From NCBI GenBank assembly GCA_019116445.1, contig DXBP01000031.1, forward strand, positions 1 through 62,642: DNA of 62,642 bases, read 5' to 3'. Positions 15,005 through 23,254 of the stretch are shown here, piece by piece (position 1 is the stretch's first letter; every line of letters begins with the position of its first letter). The stretch comes from Candidatus Gemmiger excrementigallinarum. GTDB lineage: Bacteria > Bacillota > Clostridia > Oscillospirales > Ruminococcaceae. Made by a program: the position numbers and the translations under genes. The notes beneath the pieces were generated by a model. That model did no database searches. It was not told where the DNA came from and was given only the letters and a program-made list of their open reading frames with translations.

Positions 15005-16402
15005 TTACAGTTCGATCTCCTGCAGGCGCAGCAGTGCCAGAATATAGATCTTCAGCGCTTCAATCAGTTTTTCAAACGGGGCGCCTTCGTTGGCACCGTG
15101 CATCGGTCCCGCAAAATCGGGGATAGCCAAATCCGTGTGTTCCGGACCGAAGCTGACCGCATACGGGAAGTGGCGCGCATAGGTTCCGCCGCCCATGGTG
15201 AAGGGGGTCTTGTTCTCCCCTGTCACGTCATTGTAGGTGGTGATCAGCGTCTGGATGGCAGGGCTGTCGGCCGCAATGTAAAACGGAATCCGGCTGGTCA
15301 GATTCTCCAGGTGGGCCGCCGTACCGCAAACCTTTTCCATAGCAGCCTGCATCTTCTCGGGGGCGGTGTTGGTGGGATACCGGCAGTCAAAGCTCTGGCG
15401 GATCACGCCGTCTTTCATCTCAATGGTACCGCCGATGATGGTCAGAGGATCGAACAGGCCGTCGTTGGCGGCAATTCCCAGCGTGCTGCCATCGTTGGCC
15501 GCATGCAGCGTTTGCAGTACCTTTAAATAGGCTTGCTCCTGCTCGGTGCAGATATCACTCTCCAGCAGGCAGTTTACCAGCAGACCAATGGCATTGACCG
15601 TACCTTCCGGCATGGCCGCATGGCCGCTTTTGCCCCAGCCACGCAGCACGGTGGTGCCGCTTTCACCAGCTTCCGCCGTCACACCATCCACGAGCTTGAT
15701 GGCCTCCGGGGCCACCCGGACCGTGCAGGAAGCCCGGTCCGGTACGGCATTGCGTGCCACACCGCCGGCAAATGCCGTGATCACGCCGCCTTCCAGCTTG
15801 GGGCTGACGATTTCACCGTTAAAGCCGCCCTTTTCCCCGTTGCATACCGGGAACTCGGCATCCGGTGTGAAACAGAACGCCGGCATAGGATAATGCTCGG
15901 CATAGTAATCCACATCGTGCATATTGGTTTCTTCGTTGGTGCCCAGCAGTGCACGCACGGGGTATTTCAAGGCTACGCCGCTGTCCTTGAGGTATTTCAG
16001 CGCATAAAGGCACAGGATACTGGGGCCTTTGTCATCGGCCACACCACGGCCCAGAATCCAGCCATCCCGTACCCGCACCGTGTAAGGGTCTGCGTCCCAG
16101 CCGTTGCCTTCCGGCACAACGTCGGTATGGGTAATGGTAGCCAGATATTTCTGCCCCTCGGCAATGGGGCCGGTTTCGGCCCAACCGATATAGCCCTCGG
16201 CGTCATGGGTGGCAAGCCCCAGTTCCGAGGCGATCTCCAGCGCCTTGTCCAGCGCGGCTTTGGGGCCTGCGCCAAAAGGAGCACCGGGTTCCGGCGTGCC
16301 CTCAACACTGGGTACGGCAACAAGACGGGTGATGTCCCGCAGAATGTTTTCACGGTTTTGTTCAGCAAAGGCGTCAATGGACGCCCAACGCGGATCGTTC
16401 AT
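15005..16402 (-). CDS. M20-family dipeptidase (PepV/Sapep-like)
   Basis: A 465-residue zinc peptidase of the PepV/Sapep group, expected to cleave dipeptides in the cytoplasm. Metal ligands and catalytic residues are visible in order: HTDVVPEGNGWDADPY (His and Asp), GRGVADDKGPS (bridging Asp), GTNEETNMHD (catalytic and metal Glu), PDAEFPVCNGEKG, and a C-terminal His in FGPEHTD. The length and the long lid domain fit PepV. The start has GGGAGG upstream. It is a single gene, with the nearest plus-strand promoter (PadR) diverging from it. Confidence 0.88.
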   Translation of the reverse strand: MNDPRWASIDAFAEQNRENILRDITRLVAVPSVEGTPEPGAPFGAGPKAALDKALEIASELGLATHDAEGYIGWAETGPIAEGQKYLATITHTDVVPEGNGWDADPYTVRVRDGWILGRGVADDKGPSILCLYALKYLKDSGVALKYPVRALLGTNEETNMHDVDYYAEHYPMPAFCFTPDAEFPVCNGEKGGFNGEIVSPKLEGGVITAFAGGVARNAVPDRASCTVRVAPEAIKLVDGVTAEAGESGTTVLRGWGKSGHAAMPEGTVNAIGLLVNCLLESDICTEQEQAYLKVLQTLHAANDGSTLGIAANDGLFDPLTIIGGTIEMKDGVIRQSFDCRYPTNTAPEKMQAAMEKVCGTAAHLENLTSRIPFYIAADSPAIQTLITTYNDVTGENKTPFTMGGGTYARHFPYAVSFGPEHTDLAIPDFAGPMHGANEGAPFEKLIEALKIYILALLRLQEIEL

Positions 16403-16477
16403 GGAAGTACCTCCCAGGATAAAATATCACTGTGTACTAGTATAGCACAGCAAGGTGAAATGTAAAGGGGGCGGCCC

Positions 16478-16527
16478 TTGACAGGGCTTTCTATTTATGA
16501 TATAAAATACTTAGTAAACCTAAATAT
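16478..16527 (+). promoter_or_regulatory. padR promoter with overlapping dyad operator
   Basis: TTGACA (16478-16483), 17 bases, TATAAA (16501-16506). Immediately downstream lies the imperfect dyad ATACTTAG-TAAAC-CTAAATAT (16507-16527), a likely site for PadR autorepression. Confidence 0.75.
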
Positions 16528-16543
16528 AAAAAGGAGGTGCTCC

Positions 16544-16912
16544 ATGGCCGCTGACAGTGAGCAGCGCTTTGTACAGCAATTGAAAAAAGGCGTGCTGGAA
16601 ATGCTGGTGCTGCAGCTTTTGACCCACCAACCATGCCACGGTTACGAACTGATCGTACGACTGCGGGATGCTGGCAGCGGGCTGCTGGACCTGAAAGAAG
16701 GTACCTTGTACCCGATTTTGTACCGGTTGGAGGAGGAAGGCGCCATCTCCTCGGCCTGGAGCAGCCCGGAACCCGGCATACGCCCCGGCAAAGTGCCCCG
16801 TCGCATTTACACTGTAACCCCACGGGGGACGGCGCTGCTGGAACAAGAAACCGAACTTTGGCACACATTTACCGCCTGCGTGGACCAGGCACTGGAGAGG
16901 GATCAACCATGA
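16544..16912 (+). CDS. PadR-family transcriptional regulator
   Basis: A 122-residue regulator made almost entirely of the PadR winged helix. Supporting segments are KKGVLEMLVLQLL, HGYELIVRLR and KEGTLYPILYRLEEEGAIS, followed by RRIYTVTPRGTALL, the classic wing. The ATG at 16544 follows AAAGGAGGTG. The upstream in-frame ATG at 16478 lies in the -35 box and is rejected. The stop overlaps the start of the following HAAS gene (ATGA), so the two are translationally coupled. PadR-HAAS pairs commonly sense envelope or antimicrobial stress, though the effector here is unknown. Confidence 0.93.
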   Translation: MAADSEQRFVQQLKKGVLEMLVLQLLTHQPCHGYELIVRLRDAGSGLLDLKEGTLYPILYRLEEEGAISSAWSSPEPGIRPGKVPRRIYTVTPRGTALLEQETELWHTFTACVDQALERDQP

Positions 16913-17649
16913 AATGGAAAATTGGCAACAAAACGGTGGACATATTGCCGCCGGTAAAACGGTACATGAACGCCATTGAGCGTCGCCTGCGGGCGGATCG
17001 CCGCACCCGGGTGCGCATTATGACGGAACTGGCCGGAGATTTTGAGAGCCGTCGGGAGGCAGGCCAGAGCGACGAGCAGATCATGGCTGAGCTGGGCACT
17101 CCTGATGAGGTGGCTGCACAGTTCAACATCGCCATGGGTGCGTCCGGCAGGCCCAGCCGGTGGCGCTGGGCCTTTGTTGCACTGGCTGTGGTGGTGCTGG
17201 CTGTCGTATCGCTGCCGATGCTGGCCAGCCAATTTACCGCCGGGCAGGCAGCTTCTGTCGGCGTGATCGGTGGTGCAGATGGCCCCACAGCTATTTATGT
17301 AACTGCCAGTCCGGAACAAAGCCTGATCGGAGCCTTGCCCTGGTTGCTGGGCTGTGCTGCCGGCTTTTTGCTGCCCACCTGGCGTGATCGCCATGCCTGC
17401 AAGGGATATGGGCCCTCCCTGCTGCTGAGCGGACTCGGCCTGCTCCCCCTCTGCCTGGTCATGATGGAACTTGTGGTTGTGGCCTATACCACCGAACTGC
17501 CTGCCGCGCAGTTGGGCGCTGCCTGCTGGGCCTTGCTCTCAGGATTTTTCAGCAATGGTGAATGGTTGTGCGCCGCTGTATTTGGCTGGGGATGTCTGGC
17601 CAGAAACCGGGGCAAAAAGGCAGCAGAACAGGATTGCAAAAAAAATTAA
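16909..17649 (+). CDS. HAAS/DUF1700-like membrane signalling protein
   Basis: A 246-residue partner of the PadR regulator. Residues ~15-75 form a HAAS-type helical domain (VKRYMNAIERRLRADRRTRV, then QIMAELGTPDEVAAQFN), the usual cytoplasmic partner domain of PadR operons. Four hydrophobic segments follow, starting with AFVALAVVVLAVVSLPML at ~85, with an external loop rich in small residues. The start codon lies inside the padR stop. A terminator hairpin that also carries the next tRNA promoter follows closely. Confidence 0.8.
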   Translation: MKWKIGNKTVDILPPVKRYMNAIERRLRADRRTRVRIMTELAGDFESRREAGQSDEQIMAELGTPDEVAAQFNIAMGASGRPSRWRWAFVALAVVVLAVVSLPMLASQFTAGQAASVGVIGGADGPTAIYVTASPEQSLIGALPWLLGCAAGFLLPTWRDRHACKGYGPSLLLSGLGLLPLCLVMMELVVVAYTTELPAAQLGAACWALLSGFFSNGEWLCAAVFGWGCLARNRGKKAAEQDCKKN

Positions 17650-17661
17650 AGAAAAAGCGGA

Positions 17662-17688
17662 AACCGGGCTTGACAAGCCCGGTTTTCC
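17662..17688 (+). terminator. Terminator of the PadR-HAAS operon
   Basis: AACCGGGCTT and AAGCCCGGTT form a 10-bp stem with a GAC loop, followed by TTCC. The stem shares bases with the -35 box of the next promoter. Confidence 0.85.
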
Positions 17689-17698
17689 ATGCTAAAAT
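17670..17698 (+). promoter_or_regulatory. Promoter of the serine tRNA pair, embedded in the terminator
   Basis: TTGACA (17670-17675) lies in the terminator loop and stem; TAAAAT follows at 17693-17698 after 17 bases. Confidence 0.8.
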
Positions 17699-17726
17699 AA
17701 TACTCGCATTTGGCGGCAGCCACTGT

Positions 17727-17817
17727 GGAGAGGTGTCCGAGTGGTTTATGGAACTGGTCTTGAAAACCAGCGATTCGCGTGAGCGGACCATGGGTTCGAA
17801 TCCCATCCTCTCCGCCA
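17727..17817 (+). tRNA. tRNA-Ser(TGA), CCA encoded
   Basis: A 91-base class II tRNA with a long variable arm. It starts GGAGAGGTGTCCGAGTGG. The anticodon arm CTGGT/ACCAG encloses CTTGAAA, giving anticodon TGA (serine). It ends with the T-loop GGTTCGAATCC and CCA. Confidence 0.96.
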
Positions 17818-17857
17818 TTTTGTATAACAAGTGAATATTCCAATCACTTTGACTTGT

Positions 17858-17948
17858 GGAGTAATACTCAAGAGGTCGAAGAGGCGCCCCTGCTAAGGGC
17901 GTAGGGTCCGAAAGGGCCGCGAGAGTTCAAATCTCTCTTACTCCGCCA
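17858..17948 (+). tRNA. tRNA-Ser(GCT), CCA encoded
   Basis: A second 91-base class II serine tRNA 40 bases downstream. It starts GGAGTAATACTCAAGAGG. The anticodon arm CGCCC/GGGCG encloses CTGCTAA, giving anticodon GCT. It is likely co-transcribed with the TGA tRNA. Confidence 0.96.
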
Positions 17949-17950
17949 AC

Positions 17951-17997
17951 AAAACCCGCGATTCATCCTTGGATGGTCGCGGGTTTTGCATTTTTTC
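17951..17997 (+). terminator. Terminator of the serine tRNA pair
   Basis: AAAACCCGCGA pairs with TCGCGGGTTTT, with an inner CATCC/GGATG stem; TTTTTT follows shortly after. Confidence 0.9.
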
Positions 17998-18007
17998 TGC
18001 CAACAGC

Positions 18008-18042
18008 AAAGGCCCTGTCTGCCGACAGGGCCTTTTTCTTAT
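18008..18042. terminator. Probable bidirectional terminator
   Basis: AAAGGCCCTGTC and GACAGGGCCTTT form a 12-bp stem. A T-run follows on the plus strand; on the minus strand it lies just beyond the stop of the 18062-18649 gene. Confidence 0.75.
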
Positions 18043-18061
18043 TTTCCCAGGGGCCACCCTA

Positions 18062-18649
18062 TTATTCGCAGCATCTTTTACAGGGCGTGTAGCCGCTTGC
18101 CTCCGCTTCGGACCGAGAAATCCCCATGGGATCTTTCATATTGCTGCAATCGGAAACAAGATGATACTTTTTTCCGTTTCCGCTGCCGGACACATACACG
18201 GTATCGTTTTGCCCGATAGCGTTCTGTTCCTCATCTTCTGCCGCCGCCACAGGTTCCGATGCAGGGACCTGTGTTGCAGATGGCTGCGGTGCAGCGGATA
18301 TTTCCGGCGCTGCGACGGAGGCAGAAGAATTTGCGGATATCTGCGCCGGACTGGGGGTAACCGTTGCCACGGGGAGCGTTTTATCTGGGGTCGCACCTTG
18401 TTCTACCGCCGCAGGAGAAGCTGCCAACAGGAGCAGAAACGCGGCGGCCAGGATTGCTTCTTTCGCAAAGCGCGGGGAATCCGGCGGAAGGATCAACTTC
18501 CACAAAAATCGGCTCGGTGCAATCGGCAGCGCCAAAACGGCAATCCCCAATCCCGTCACCCCCGACACGGAGAAAAGGCCATAGGCCAACAACGCCGTAA
18601 GGCACAGTGCAATCAGAATCCAGCGAAGAATCGTCTTTAGGATATGCAT
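18062..18649 (-). CDS. Membrane protein with C-terminal Cys/His motif, unknown function
   Basis: A 195-residue protein with two hydrophobic N-terminal segments (~8-45 and ~65-80), a Ser/Ala/Pro-rich stretch and a C-terminal module of ~40 residues. The module reads KKYHLVSDCSNMKDP, then SRSEAEASGYTPCKRCCE. It resembles the Cys-rich, Ada-like metal-binding module often attached to secreted nucleases and surface proteins (YHxxxCxxM ... GYxPCxxC), which suggests zinc or another metal. It has a good ribosome site (GAGGAA). No operon partner is evident. Confidence 0.6.
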   Translation of the reverse strand: MHILKTILRWILIALCLTALLAYGLFSVSGVTGLGIAVLALPIAPSRFLWKLILPPDSPRFAKEAILAAAFLLLLAASPAAVEQGATPDKTLPVATVTPSPAQISANSSASVAAPEISAAPQPSATQVPASEPVAAAEDEEQNAIGQNDTVYVSGSGNGKKYHLVSDCSNMKDPMGISRSEAEASGYTPCKRCCE

Positions 18650-18679
18650 GGCAACTTCCTCATCATGAGCTCCTGTGCC

Positions 18680-19687
18680 TTAGTTTTCCGCCGGGAGCAA
18701 AATGTCGTGTGCTACCGGCGTAAGGAACCGGGTGCGGAACGCATCCAGATCGGGGCACTGCGGCAGCAGGTGCATCGTCTTGGTGACTACCGCTTCCAGA
18801 GTCATATCATAGGCTTCAATGACGCCGTAGTTCTGCTTGATCTGATGCCCTACCTGGTAAACACTCATATCGCTGCCCTCGTAGATGACCTGGGTTGTCA
18901 TGATGACAACCTTGCCGGCTTCGATCCAGGCGCCGACTTCCCGGGCAAAATCTGCCGTGGCGTAGTATGGTACACCACCGACGCCGAATCCCTCCACGAT
19001 AAGCGCGTGATAGGCCGGCCGCAACAGGCGCAGCACATCCGGCTGAATACCGGGAATCAGTTTGAGTACAAATACCGCCGGGTCCAGTTCCAGGCTGACC
19101 GCCGGACGTCCCAGCCCCTGCGGTCTGGGCAACACCGGGTACACGTTTCGGTCCCGGATGCGGGCTACCTCCGGGTAACCGATGCTGGAAAACGCATGGT
19201 AGCTTTTGGTGCGCAGCTTTTTGGCGCGGGTCCCCAGCATCACCTGGCCGTCAAACACAATGGTCACTCCCCAGGCGCAGCCCGAGGAGGCATACAGAAA
19301 GGCATCCAGCAAATTGCGCCGGCCATCGGTTTCCCGTTCGCCGATGGAGTTCTGGGCGCCCGTCAGCACAATGGGTTTGCGCGAATCCGGCAGCATATAA
19401 CTCAGGGCGGCCGCCGTATAGGCCATGGTATCGGTGCCGTGGGTGACCACAAAACCGTCAAAAGCATCATACTGCTCGCGAATGGCCCGGGCGATCGTTT
19501 TCCAATGTTCGGGATGCACGTTGGTGCTGTCCAGCTGGAACAACTGTCTTGTTTCTACCTGGCAGATTTCCCGGATTTCCGGCACGGTGCGCAGCAGTTC
19601 CTGGGAGGTCAGCTGTGGCACTTTTCCTTCTTCAGTTTTCAGGGTTGCAATGGTGCCGCCGGTGGCCAGCATCAAAATCTTTTTCAT
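18680..19687 (-). CDS. ansA: L-asparaginase, type I
   Basis: A 335-residue enzyme that hydrolyses asparagine to aspartate and ammonia, probably cytoplasmic as no signal peptide is present. The first catalytic motif MLATGGTIA (Thr of TGGTI) is at the N-terminus. The second, VVTHGTDTMAYTAAAL at ~85, holds the Thr-Asp pair; a Lys follows in GTRAKKLRT. The segment LTGAQNSIGERETDGRRN replaces the more common LTGAQ-P-DGPRN. The ribosome site AAGGAAG precedes the ATG. It is a separate transcript from the genes upstream, judging by the hairpin at 19783-19810. Confidence 0.9.
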   Translation of the reverse strand: MKKILMLATGGTIATLKTEEGKVPQLTSQELLRTVPEIREICQVETRQLFQLDSTNVHPEHWKTIARAIREQYDAFDGFVVTHGTDTMAYTAAALSYMLPDSRKPIVLTGAQNSIGERETDGRRNLLDAFLYASSGCAWGVTIVFDGQVMLGTRAKKLRTKSYHAFSSIGYPEVARIRDRNVYPVLPRPQGLGRPAVSLELDPAVFVLKLIPGIQPDVLRLLRPAYHALIVEGFGVGGVPYYATADFAREVGAWIEAGKVVIMTTQVIYEGSDMSVYQVGHQIKQNYGVIEAYDMTLEAVVTKTMHLLPQCPDLDAFRTRFLTPVAHDILLPAEN

Positions 19688-19782
19688 GACTGATTACTTC
19701 CTTTTGTTTCCCCGGTTATTTTCTCGCGCCGGGCCGCCACTGAACTGTATAGTACCATATCCTGCTGCAATTGTACACAGGA

Positions 19783-19810
19783 AACCCGCCCGGGAAATCC
19801 CGGACGGGTC
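19783..19810 (-). terminator. Terminator of the nifS-thiI-cinA-chimera operon
   Basis: On the minus strand ACCCGTCCGGG and CCCGGGCGGGT pair around ATTT and are followed by a short T-run. It lies just after the stop of the 1138-residue protein gene. Confidence 0.75.
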
Positions 19811-19816
19811 ATTTGA

Positions 19817-22800
19817 TCAATAGGTTGTGATGGTGGTGCCGGGATAGTAGTGCAACAGGATGTCCTGGTATCCCCAGCCGTTCTGGGCGTATCCGATAGC
19901 ACCCCACTGGCTCATGCCGCAGCCGTGGCCGTAGCCGTACACATCAAAGATGAAGCAGTCCAGGCTGGCGTCATAGCTGACGGTAAAGCACTGGCTGCGC
20001 AAGCTGCGTCCGTCGACGCTCTGCCGGGCCAGCAGATTTTCACGGAACCAGCGGCCGCTGACGGTTTCGCTGTTGCCATCGGGACCGACCTGGATCTTGG
20101 CTACCCAGCCATACTGGTTGGTGGAAAGGATCTTGAACCAGTTGTTGGGGTCTACGCCGGAAAGGTCGATACCCAGTTCCGATTTGATGCGGTCCTGCAG
20201 CGTCTGGCGGGAGAAGCGCGCCGTGCCGCTGGTGCTGCCGTTGGTGTGCCAGTTGGTAGCCACCGACTGATCGTACGGGCTGTCCACCGCCTGCAGCCAG
20301 GGGCGATCGTTGCCCCAGACATCAGCCGCAGAGGCAGTACCGGTACTGGCCGATGCAAAATACGGCGTAAAGCAGACCTGCCCGTTATAAGTAACCAGCA
20401 CCCGGGCAACTTCCTGGGCCGCCGCGAGCGCTGTGGCGCCGGGCGTCGTGCCTACTACCGACGGGTAACCGGACTGACTGAGAATCCAGCAATGAGTGGC
20501 CACGCACTGTGCTTTATAGGCTTCTGCCGGTGCGTTGGGACCCAGCTCATTCTGGGCGACCATGGCCAGGCATTGCACAAGATCCATCGTCTGCGCGGTG
20601 CCGTTCATCGTAACGTTGATGGTTTCTCCGCCGGAAGAGCCACTGCCGGAATCCGTGGAGGAACTGCTGCTTCCGCCATCGCCGGAAGAAGAATCACCAG
20701 ATACGGATTCGCTGGACGAGGGTGCCTCTGTGGGAGCCGGTGTGGGAGTGGCAGCCACCTGATCTACGGTGACAACCTGCTCCGGCAGGCCGCCCTCGGC
20801 GCCCTGATTCAGGTCGGATTCCGCCTCGTTGCCGGAACCTGCCACATCGGTCAGACCGGCTAGCAGCTTATCGGTACTGGCAAGAATGGCATCCGTCTGG
20901 GCTTGCATATCTGCGATCTGATCATCCAGGTTGCTGCCCTCTTCTTCCTCCTGGGACTGGGCGCTGTTCCGGTTGGCCGCGCTGGCTGCGCTTTGCTGGG
21001 CATACCGGTCAACGCTGGCACTCAGCAGGCTGCTGACGGTGGGCATCGGCTGATTTTTGCTTTGGTACTGCAGGGCTGTCAGAAGCGGTTCTTCCGCCGC
21101 CGTGATGGAAGCACCATCCAGCGCCGCAGCTTCTTCCCCTTCGATCAGGCGTCCCGTTACGCAAAGGAGAACGCCTTCTTCGCTGGTCGTGCTGGTCAGC
21201 GTGAGGAAGTGGGAATCGTCACCGATCTCTACATTGGTCTGCCACAGGCTGCGCGCCTGAATACCGGCCACGAAGGAAAGGTAATCGTAGTAGTTGGAAA
21301 GGTCGGTGGCACCGTAAAGGTCGAAGGCCCCCTCCCCTTCCTCGGTGGGGTCAAGGTAATAGACGGCTACCATTTTGAAACGATAGGTGCCATCCTGCAG
21401 ATACAGCGTAAAGCCACTGTTCTGTTTGACAACTTCCTCCTGCGCCAGGGCGGCGTAGGTATCCCCCGTGCATTCCAGCACGGTGTTGCCGGGCGTTGCG
21501 GAATTCAGCGAACTGGCCGTGGCAAATCGAGTGATCACAGCCGGACTGCTGCTTTCCCGGGTTTCCGGTTCCGTCCCGGCCGCATATACCAGCGTACCGT
21601 CCAGACCCGGCCAGCCCAGGAATCCGACCGCACCGGGACGTTTTTCCAGCGCGTTGGTCAGATAGGCTTCCGCCGTTTCATCATACACGGTGGTACCGTA
21701 ATTTTTGGCCGCGGGGCGGGTACCGAGATCATTGCGGAAGAACCACCACAGGCCTGCTGCACCGGCAAGGAGCAGCAATACAAGAATCACCAGCACCGCT
21801 GTAACTGTACGTTTGCGGCGGCGCTCGGTGCGCTCGATCATGGCAAGACTGCGGTTGCGGATGCTGTTGGAGGCAGCCGGCGATTTTGCCTGCGGGCGGC
21901 TGTTTCTTTCCGGTTCTGCCCTGCGACGGCGGTTCTGCGCCGCCGCCAGTTCGGCTTCGTCCTCCTCGGTAAACAGCCGCGTGGCTGCTTTACTGAATTC
22001 TTCGGCAGTGGTAGTACGGCCGGCCGCAGCGTCAGCGTCATCCGCCGCCTGGGCGGCTGCCAGTGCTTCAGGGTCGATCTGGGCCGAAAAATCCGGGATC
22101 TCATCATCCAGAAGGGACGGCGCCGGGGCGCTGCGTTCCTCGATATACAGCGGTGTGGCATACTCATCCGAAACGGATGTGCGGCGACGGCGGGCAGCAC
22201 TGGCCGCCTGCGGACCAGCTGTTTCAATGTTCATGGGATCGGTGTTGACATCTTGCGCCTCATCGAAATCCGTTTCAAACTGGATGGTTCCCACCGGAGC
22301 TGCACTGCCGGACGGCTGCCGGGAAGTTTCCCGGACATTTTGTGCCGGGGCATTGTAGCGCGGCGGCATTTCCGGCTCAGCCGTGTTAAAGTCCATCATC
22401 GGCTCAAAGTCCGCCGTGTGGTCGACATCCTGGGTGGCGGGAGTTCTGCGGCGCAGCGAAAAACGCACAGTGTTGCTTTTTTCCCGTCCGGCTTCAGAAA
22501 CCAGCAGCAGAGGATGTTCCCGCCCCGGGCGGAAGGTGATACAGGAATCCGTCAGACGAAGCCCCTGCAGGCGGCGGCGCAGCAGATCCAGAATCTGATT
22601 GCCGATGGCTGCATCGGTGAGATCCGGCGGCAGTGCGCAGGCAGCGGCGCCGTGCCGGTCACAGATCAGCACAAAGGGACACTGCCCCACGGTAGCGGGC
22701 ATATAGGCTGCTGCAAAATCGGCCCCCGTAACCTGCAGAGCCGACAGCGCATGACCGGCCGCCGCCTGCACCACATCACCGGGGAACTTTTTGAGCAGCT

Positions 22801-23233
22801 GGGGCGGCACCTTGATCTGGCGCTCCCGCTGCGGGTTGGCATAACTCTCGGTACCGAAGTCGAACACCGCTTCGCTGTGGGCCAGCGGCTGCAAAAGATT
22901 CCCCAGCAGCCGGCCGGTGGTTTCATCCACAGCCACCAGCAGTTTGCGCTTCTTCAGCAGCAGATCCAAAGTTGCCTGGGCCAGGCTGGTTTCGCCAGTA
23001 GCAAAAACATCATCGCCGAATTTGGCACTGAGCTTCTGCACCCATTTATCACAATATTGTTCAGCCATCGCCCGGTTGGGAGCGCTGACCTGCACGCAGA
23101 CGGCAAACTCACCGTCCCGTTCCAGCAGACGCAGCCCCGGACAGCCATCGTCGCGGGTCTGCCGCAGCACAGCCGACACTTCGGCCGACGTCGGGCCGAA
23201 TACGCGTAAAATTTTGAGTTGTGTGTTGACCAT
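19817..23233 (-). CDS. CinA-like / sortase-B-like / SpoIID chimeric membrane protein
   Basis: A 1138-residue protein in five parts. Residues 1-~260 resemble the middle and C-terminal domains of CinA, encoded upstream, but the amidase motif AESCTGG has become AVDETTGR. Residues ~260-470 are an Ala/Glu-rich cytoplasmic linker. A helix follows at ~476-498 (VTAVLVILVLLLLAGAAGLW). Residues ~525-697 look like class B sortase (FTLYLQDGTYRFKMVAVYYL, FVAGIQARSLWQTNVEI, FLTLTST), but the Cys of TLSTC is Thr682 and no YGHH motif is present. A Ser/Gly-rich linker leads to a SpoIID domain (~871-1138) with Glu896 in AQNELG and YGHGCGMSQWGA. It may couple a cytoplasmic sensor to cell-wall remodelling. Function is not established. 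Confidence 0.8.
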   Translation of the reverse strand: MVNTQLKILRVFGPTSAEVSAVLRQTRDDGCPGLRLLERDGEFAVCVQVSAPNRAMAEQYCDKWVQKLSAKFGDDVFATGETSLAQATLDLLLKKRKLLVAVDETTGRLLGNLLQPLAHSEAVFDFGTESYANPQRERQIKVPPQLLKKFPGDVVQAAAGHALSALQVTGADFAAAYMPATVGQCPFVLICDRHGAAACALPPDLTDAAIGNQILDLLRRRLQGLRLTDSCITFRPGREHPLLLVSEAGREKSNTVRFSLRRRTPATQDVDHTADFEPMMDFNTAEPEMPPRYNAPAQNVRETSRQPSGSAAPVGTIQFETDFDEAQDVNTDPMNIETAGPQAASAARRRRTSVSDEYATPLYIEERSAPAPSLLDDEIPDFSAQIDPEALAAAQAADDADAAAGRTTTAEEFSKAATRLFTEEDEAELAAAQNRRRRAEPERNSRPQAKSPAASNSIRNRSLAMIERTERRRKRTVTAVLVILVLLLLAGAAGLWWFFRNDLGTRPAAKNYGTTVYDETAEAYLTNALEKRPGAVGFLGWPGLDGTLVYAAGTEPETRESSSPAVITRFATASSLNSATPGNTVLECTGDTYAALAQEEVVKQNSGFTLYLQDGTYRFKMVAVYYLDPTEEGEGAFDLYGATDLSNYYDYLSFVAGIQARSLWQTNVEIGDDSHFLTLTSTTSEEGVLLCVTGRLIEGEEAAALDGASITAAEEPLLTALQYQSKNQPMPTVSSLLSASVDRYAQQSAASAANRNSAQSQEEEEGSNLDDQIADMQAQTDAILASTDKLLAGLTDVAGSGNEAESDLNQGAEGGLPEQVVTVDQVAATPTPAPTEAPSSSESVSGDSSSGDGGSSSSSTDSGSGSSGGETINVTMNGTAQTMDLVQCLAMVAQNELGPNAPAEAYKAQCVATHCWILSQSGYPSVVGTTPGATALAAAQEVARVLVTYNGQVCFTPYFASASTGTASAADVWGNDRPWLQAVDSPYDQSVATNWHTNGSTSGTARFSRQTLQDRIKSELGIDLSGVDPNNWFKILSTNQYGWVAKIQVGPDGNSETVSGRWFRENLLARQSVDGRSLRSQCFTVSYDASLDCFIFDVYGYGHGCGMSQWGAIGYAQNGWGYQDILLHYYPGTTITTY

Positions 23234-23254
23234 GATGTGCCTTTCTTTGCGTAA

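Noticed and set aside
20903-23209. 768-codon plus-strand frame opposite the chimera
   Set aside because: No ribosome site or recognisable domain; the minus-strand frame has clear domains and an operon context.
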